A stretch of DNA of 64,000 nucleotides. Origin: Cognatiyoonia sp965661665. Its GTDB lineage: Bacteria; Pseudomonadota; Alphaproteobacteria; Rhodobacterales; Rhodobacteraceae. A program made the translations under genes and the position numbers. Positions 59,993 through 64,000 of the stretch are shown here, one piece after another; position 1 is the first letter of the stretch, and each line of letters starts with the position of its first letter. A model generated the notes under the pieces. That model was not told the DNA's origin and ran no database searches. It saw only the letters and a program-made list of their open reading frames with translations. The stretch lies in assembly GCF_965661665.1 (NCBI RefSeq), contig NZ_CBFIEO010000007.1, positions 1 to 64,000 of the forward strand. Reading direction: 5' to 3'.

Positions 59993-61099
59993 TCAGGGCA
60001 ATGGATCTGTTTGATAAAGGGTGATGCGAATGCCGCCATGTGGGATCGGCGCTGATTGGGGCTTGAAGGGCAGCTCTGTCGCCTGCGCGAGCTGCCGCTC
60101 AGCGGTCACTAGGCCCACGCGCCAGCCCGCGAAACGCTCTTTCAGGACCTTGCCAAGGGTGGCGTAAAGGCCAAAGAGCCGTTTCTTGTCGCCAATCCGG
60201 TCGCCGTAGGGCGGGTTTAGGATGACCAGACCGTTTGGCCCGTTGGGGCGTGTCAGATCGCTCAGGCTTTGATGGGTGAAGTGGATCCGGTCGGCGAGAT
60301 CCGCGCGTTTGGCGTTCTGTGTTGCGCCTGTGATTGCCCCTTCGTTCCGGTCGCTGCCATAGAAGGTGTGCTGCTTTTGGGTGTCTGAGAGGTCCGCCTT
60401 GAGAGCCGCCCAGCGGTCCGGTTGAAACGGAGCGAGCTGTTCGAACGCAAAGCTGCGATATCGCCCCGGGGCGCGGCCTGTGGCGATATCCGCGGCTTCG
60501 AGCAGGAAGGTGCCAGAGCCGCACATGGGGTCGAGGACCGGCTCATCCCCAGTATAACCGCATTGGCGCAGAAATAGCGCCACGAGCGTTTCGCGCATCG
60601 GCGCTTTGCCGACGAAGGATTTGAAGCCACGCCGGTGAAGCGGTGCGCCGGATGTGTCGATGGAGAGTGTGCAGAGGTTGTTCTCAATTCGCACTTTCAA
60701 GGCAACCACTGGTCCATCCTGCGTCGGGCTAAGCACTTTTGTCAGCGCAGTGCTGATCCGTTCGGCTGCCGCACCTTGGTGGTAGATTTTGGAATTTTTG
60801 CAGGTGACGTCGACAGTGACGCGCGTGCTCGGTTTGAAATGGTCCGCCCAATCAAACTCGGACGCCTTGCGGTCAAGCTCTGCCAGGTGAAACACACGGA
60901 ACTGGCCGATGCGGGCGAGGATGCGCGTGGCCCCGCGCAGCCAGAGGTTTGCCTTCCAAACCGTCGTCCAATGTCCCATGAATGTCACCCCACCGGGGAC
61001 GGCTTGTGCGTTCTTGAACCCTGCCTCGATGGCCTCATCGCACAACGTTTCCTCCATCCCGGGGACGGTGATTGCGAAGATTTCGAATGGCTTGCTCAT
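59993..61099 (-). CDS. THUMP-domain class I RNA methyltransferase (RlmL-like)
   Basis: 368-residue methyltransferase. A THUMP RNA-binding domain occupies about residues 50-160, followed by the methylase domain with DPMCGSGTFLLEAADIA and the catalytic NPPYGDRIG. It matches the RlmL family that makes N2-methylguanosine in 23S rRNA, but lacks the RlmK half found in Escherichia coli. The ATG at 61099 faces dusA across 106 bases; both modify stable RNA. Confidence 0.88.
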   Translation of the reverse strand: MSKPFEIFAITVPGMEETLCDEAIEAGFKNAQAVPGGVTFMGHWTTVWKANLWLRGATRILARIGQFRVFHLAELDRKASEFDWADHFKPSTRVTVDVTCKNSKIYHQGAAAERISTALTKVLSPTQDGPVVALKVRIENNLCTLSIDTSGAPLHRRGFKSFVGKAPMRETLVALFLRQCGYTGDEPVLDPMCGSGTFLLEAADIATGRAPGRYRSFAFEQLAPFQPDRWAALKADLSDTQKQHTFYGSDRNEGAITGATQNAKRADLADRIHFTHQSLSDLTRPNGPNGLVILNPPYGDRIGDKKRLFGLYATLGKVLKERFAGWRVGLVTAERQLAQATELPFKPQSAPIPHGGIRITLYQTDPLP

Positions 61100-61205
61100 G
61101 CGGGCGTACTATCTTGTTGGGCGATGGATGCACAGTGAAACTCTGGACATGATGAGAGATTTGGTAGATTTGGCCTGTGCTGAACTGCCGTGAGCATTAC
61201 AAAAC

Positions 61206-62201
61206 ATGGTTTCTGAAACCCGATTAGAGACTGCCGCACGCCTTTCCGTCGCCCCGATGATGGATTGGACGGATAGGCATTGCCGTTATCTGCATCGGCA
61301 GATGACGAAACATGCGTTGCTTTATACGGAGATGGTGACAGCTCCGGCCGTGATCCACGGCGATCGGGAGCGGTTGTTGGGTTTCGATGATACGGAGCAT
61401 CCGGTGGCGGTGCAGCTGGGTGGATCTGATCCTGTGCAGCTCGCCGAAGCCGCGAAGATTGCCGAGGATTTCGGTTATGACGAGGTGAATCTCAATTGCG
61501 GGTGCCCCTCCGACCGCGTGCAGTCTGGTGCCTTTGGAGCGGTGTTGATGGAAACACCTGCGCTGGTGGCGGAGTGTTGTGCCGCGATGATCGAAGCGGT
61601 CGCTCTGCCTGTGACCGTCAAATGCCGGATCGGGGTCGACGATCAGGAGCCGGAAGAGGTTTTGCCAGACTTCCTTGCGCGGGTCTCGGCTGCGGGCGTC
61701 GGGCGGTTTACGGTTCATGCGCGCAAAGCATGGTTGCAGGGGCTGAGCCCCAAGGAAAATCGTGACATCCCGCCGTTGGACTATGATCTGGTGCGGGAGA
61801 TGAAAGCGGTCTTCCCGCATTTGCATCTGTCGCTAAACGGTGGGATCGAGACGCTGGATCAGGCGGAGGCGGCTTTGGAAAGCCTCGACGGGGCGATGAT
61901 CGGGCGCGCGGCGTATCATGCACCGTCTGACATTCTTCTCGACGCCGATCGCAGGATATTTGGAGGAGCAGAAGGTCCGACAACGGAGGACGCTGTTGGG
62001 GAGATGTTGCCCTACATCGCCGCGCATATTTCGCAAGGAGGGCGGTTGCATCATGTGACGCGCCATATGCTGGGCCTTTTCCAAGGGCGGCCAGGTGCGC
62101 GGTTGTGGCGGCGGTATTTGTCAGAGAATGCGCATAAGGATGCAGCAGGCGTTGAGGTGGTCGAGACTGCCTTGGGCTTTGTCACGCGGGAGGCGGCGTA
62201 G
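61206..62201 (+). CDS. dusA: tRNA-dihydrouridine(20/20a) synthase DusA
   Basis: 331-residue FMN enzyme that reduces uridine in the tRNA D-loop. Family motifs are SVAPMMDWTDRHCRYLHR, TEMVTAPAVIHGDRERLL, NLNCGCPSDRVQSGAFGA (with the catalytic cysteine region) and TVHARKAWLQGLSPKENR. AMIGRAAYHAP near the end binds FMN phosphate. The stop is followed closely by the PhyH-like gene. Confidence 0.95.
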   Translation: MVSETRLETAARLSVAPMMDWTDRHCRYLHRQMTKHALLYTEMVTAPAVIHGDRERLLGFDDTEHPVAVQLGGSDPVQLAEAAKIAEDFGYDEVNLNCGCPSDRVQSGAFGAVLMETPALVAECCAAMIEAVALPVTVKCRIGVDDQEPEEVLPDFLARVSAAGVGRFTVHARKAWLQGLSPKENRDIPPLDYDLVREMKAVFPHLHLSLNGGIETLDQAEAALESLDGAMIGRAAYHAPSDILLDADRRIFGGAEGPTTEDAVGEMLPYIAAHISQGGRLHHVTRHMLGLFQGRPGARLWRRYLSENAHKDAAGVEVVETALGFVTREAA

Positions 62202-62238
62202 TGGATATGGGGTTGTTGGCCGTGATGGCGGTCATGTT

Positions 62239-62985
62239 GTGGAAGGTCGTTGGGTTTTGATCGATGGCTTTGAAGTCTTTGACGTCGAACCGGGTGTTCT
62301 GCGCTGGGCGGATTCTGCAGGCAATGCCGTTCTGAAGATCGATACCAGCGAACGCCGGCATGGGCGGACGTGGTTTGTGGGGGTCGATGCCCTCCCCAAT
62401 GAGGCGGATGGCTCAGTCAATGGGGTGCCGCTGGCGGGCACATGGATGGAGCGGTTGGAAGACCATCCACGGTTTGACGGCTGGCACGCGGCGCAGGTCT
62501 CCATCGTTTATGACGGCTATCCCAAGCGCGACGCGGAGGAGAGTGAGGCGGCGCATCGGTTTCGCGTCAATCGTGATGCGGCGCATATGGATGGACTTTT
62601 GCCAGAGGGACCAGAGCGGAGACGCCATCTGCGGGAGGCGCACGCCTTTATCGTGGGAATGCCGCTCAACGCAGTTGTAGCGAGCCCTTTGGTCGTCTGG
62701 CCAAGCAGCCATGTGATTATGCAAGAGGCGTTTCGAGGTCTATTGGAGAAGCACCCGCCAGCAAGTTGGGGCGGTCTCGATGTGACGGAGCCCTATCAGG
62801 CGGCACGACGTCAGGTTTTTGAAACATGCGAGCGGGTGGAGGTACCGCTGGTGCCGGGTCAGGCGGTGCTTCTGCATCGGCATTTGGTGCATGGGGTGGC
62901 ACCGTGGGCCGGTCCGGCCGTGGTAGAGGGGCGTCAGGTCGCCTATTTCCGGCCGTTGGTGTCAGAGCTTCCCGACTGGCTGTGA
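62239..62985 (+). CDS. PhyH-like 2-oxoglutarate/iron dioxygenase family protein
   Basis: About 248 residues. The Fe(II) facial triad can be read as H and D in NRDAAHMDGLLP and the distal histidine in LLHRHLVHGVAPWAG; the arginine in GRQVAYFRP could bind 2-oxoglutarate. This fits the phytanoyl-CoA dioxygenase-like fold. No ATG fits; I use the GTG at 62239, before which the frame overlaps dusA. The last 43 bases overlap the convergent WYL-regulator gene. The substrate is unknown; the family often acts on small molecules, betaines or lipids. Confidence 0.7.
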   Translation: MEGRWVLIDGFEVFDVEPGVLRWADSAGNAVLKIDTSERRHGRTWFVGVDALPNEADGSVNGVPLAGTWMERLEDHPRFDGWHAAQVSIVYDGYPKRDAEESEAAHRFRVNRDAAHMDGLLPEGPERRRHLREAHAFIVGMPLNAVVASPLVVWPSSHVIMQEAFRGLLEKHPPASWGGLDVTEPYQAARRQVFETCERVEVPLVPGQAVLLHRHLVHGVAPWAGPAVVEGRQVAYFRPLVSELPDWL

Positions 62986-63650
62986 TCGCCAGCGGCATGC
63001 TGGTCCCAGTAATCTTCCAGCGATTTGCCGGGTTCATCGACAAAAAGACCGGGCAGTGCGCGGATTGCTGTGATCTGGTCTAAGCGCAGTTGGACGAACT
63101 TCTTGGCTGTCTCGCTCCATGCGATGCAGGTCCATAGTCGGCCCCAGTAGTCGAGTTGCAGAGGCCGTAAAGTTTGGCGTTTGTCGCCAATCCGCGCCAT
63201 GATTTTTTGCCGTGTGCGGATCGCTTGGCGGATGAAGGGCAAGTGCTGGAACCCTTTGGAGGCTTCAGCGAAAGGATAAACCGCAAGGTTGAAACCATCG
63301 GGCGTCCTCGTGCGGTCTTCCGGCAAGACGCCTTCTAGTCGTCGTGACAAAGAGTGCGCCGCTTGCGCGAGGTCAGGATCATCGGCGCGGGACACGGCGA
63401 GAAGGCCAAGATGCAGCGCCTCAACCTCCAGCATCGTCATATTGAGCGGGGGAAGGGTGATCGCAGCCGTGACGCGGTACCCAATCCCTCGCTCCCCTTC
63501 GATGGGAACGCCGGACGCCGCGAGCGTTTCCATGTCGCGGTAGATCGTACGGAGGGAGACGCCCGTGCGTCTTGCCAATTCCTCCGCCTTGTGAAGTGTG
63601 CCGTCGCGCAGGATTTGGATCAAATCCATCAGTCGGTCGGCACGGCGCAT
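62943..63650 (-). CDS. YafY/WYL-domain transcriptional regulator
   Basis: 235-residue regulator. The N-terminal HTH_11 winged helix is ADRLMDLIQILRDGTLHKAE then RTGVSLRTIYRDMETL; the WYL-type ligand domain contains LDYWGRLWTCIAWSE, where the WYL triad is partly altered. Such proteins often repress nearby genes. The C-terminal tail (SLEDYWDQHAAGDHSQSG) overlaps the PhyH gene on the other strand. Two palindromes directly upstream suggest autoregulation. Confidence 0.88.
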   Translation of the reverse strand: MRRADRLMDLIQILRDGTLHKAEELARRTGVSLRTIYRDMETLAASGVPIEGERGIGYRVTAAITLPPLNMTMLEVEALHLGLLAVSRADDPDLAQAAHSLSRRLEGVLPEDRTRTPDGFNLAVYPFAEASKGFQHLPFIRQAIRTRQKIMARIGDKRQTLRPLQLDYWGRLWTCIAWSETAKKFVQLRLDQITAIRALPGLFVDEPGKSLEDYWDQHAAGDHSQSGSSDTNGRK

Positions 63651-63663
63651 TTAAGGTTCCTTT

Positions 63664-63698
63664 TGTCATATTTCTGACAACTGACAATATTTTGTCAG
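63664..63698. promoter_or_regulatory. Double palindromic operator upstream of the WYL regulator
   Basis: TGTCATATTTCTGACA (63664-63679) is one inverted repeat; CTGACAA-TATT-TTGTCAG (63681-63698) is a second, perfect one. All four half-sites share TGACA/TGTCA. They end 14 bases from the regulator start codon, so bound protein would block its promoter. Confidence 0.65.
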
Positions 63699-63833
63699 TA
63701 AATTTGAGTTTCTTAAAGAAAAAAAGGGGCTAGCAGAGGAGGAATACGCTCTTTTCCCTTTCCTGGCTGCAGTAAGGTCCCTATCTCTGACGTAGGAAGA
63801 TGTGGGCCACGGCCCAACATGAGGAGACGTACA

Positions 63834-64000
63834 ATGCTCAACAACATCGGATTGCCAGGTCTGCTGCTAATTGCAGTTGTCGTGCTGGTTCTGTTTGGCC
63901 GCGGCAAAATCTCATCCCTGATGGGCGAAGTGGGCAAAGGCATCACCGCGTTCAAGAAGGGCGTGGATGACGGCAAGAAAGAGATCGAGGACGGCTTGGC
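63834..64000 (+). CDS. tatA: Sec-independent translocase protein TatA, partial at the window edge
   Basis: Only the first 55 codons are in the window. They show the TatA plan: a single helix (GLPGLLLIAVVVLVLFGRGK), the hinge, then an amphipathic helix (ISSLMGEVGKGITAFKKG) and the start of the acidic tail. GAGGAG precedes the ATG. tatB and tatC are expected to follow beyond the window. Confidence 0.9.
   Translation, partial: MLNNIGLPGLLLIAVVVLVLFGRGKISSLMGEVGKGITAFKKGVDDGKKEIEDGL

Overview
This is a 64 kb chromosomal segment of an alphaproteobacterium, almost certainly a member of the Rhodobacteraceae (Roseobacter group). The evidence is the Rhodobacter-type sorbitol/mannitol smo-mtlK operon, the aap/bzt amino-acid ABC operon, the RpoA and ribosomal protein sequences, two TRAP transporters, a MttB/dimethylglycine-dehydrogenase-like pair, and a luxR-luxI pair of the Rhodobacterales type. 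The GC content is moderate. A 10-N scaffold gap near the left end shows that this is draft sequence, so single-base frameshifts need checking against reads.

Layout, left to right. (1) 1-3.8 kb: end of the polyol operon smoG-smoK-smoS-mtlK (uptake and oxidation of sorbitol/mannitol). (2) 3.8-7.7 kb: a LysR regulator, a DUF4386 membrane protein with an NAD(P)-binding protein, and threonine ammonia-lyase. (3) 7.7-13.2 kb: rplO-secY-adk-(small membrane protein)-rpsM-rpsK-rpoA-rplQ, with good promoters and several inter-gene hairpins. (4) 13.4-14.7 kb: a luxR-luxI quorum-sensing pair in which both genes carry in-frame TAG codons. (5) 14.7-24.2 kb: rarA, crcB, a pseudouridine synthase and an ATP12 chaperone, then aapJQMP and an orphan cytochrome P450. 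(6) 24.4-33.8 kb: a minus-strand housekeeping run, rpmH-rnpA-yidD and ttcA-yidC-MOSC-engB-argB-ferredoxin-sixA. It is split by a plus-strand island (30.6-33.0 kb) that holds a broken DUF1353 gene, an intact lipoprotein and a broken MFS gene. (7) 34.0-41.2 kb: TVP38 protein, flavoprotein disulfide oxidoreductase, orphan histidine kinase, tRNA-Arg(ACG), and divergent oxyR/katG. (8) 41.2-51.8 kb: dctPQM, a dimethylglycine-dehydrogenase-like flavoprotein divergent from an MttB-family methyltransferase, glycerate kinase, a di-haem peroxidase and a Sel1 protein. (9) 52.0-59.9 kb: the most interesting region, described below. (10) 60-64 kb: rRNA methyltransferase, dusA, a PhyH-like dioxygenase, a WYL regulator and the start of tatA.

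Region 9 encodes, on the minus strand and with overlapping ORFs, an SsuD-type flavin-dependent sulfonate monooxygenase, an aldo/keto reductase and a flavin reductase, followed by a complete TRAP transporter (dctQ-dctM-dctP). A GntR/UTRA regulator and a Gfo/Idh/MocA oxidoreductase are divergent from it. The three enzymes are the same set as SmoC-SmoB-SmoA of the sulfoquinovose monooxygenase pathway. The Gfo/Idh/MocA protein belongs to the fold that includes NAD-dependent sulfoquinovosidases. I infer a sulfosugar (probably sulfoquinovose or its glycosides) desulfonation module that uses TRAP import instead of an ABC transporter. Note the name clash: smoK/smoS at the left end are sorbitol genes and are unrelated to the sulfoquinovose SmoABC enzymes.

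A second theme is gene decay. luxR, luxI, a DUF1353 gene, an MFS transporter, a tiny secreted-peptide gene and an OmpA C-terminal fragment are all interrupted or truncated. No CRISPR array, insertion sequence, integrase or rRNA gene was seen.
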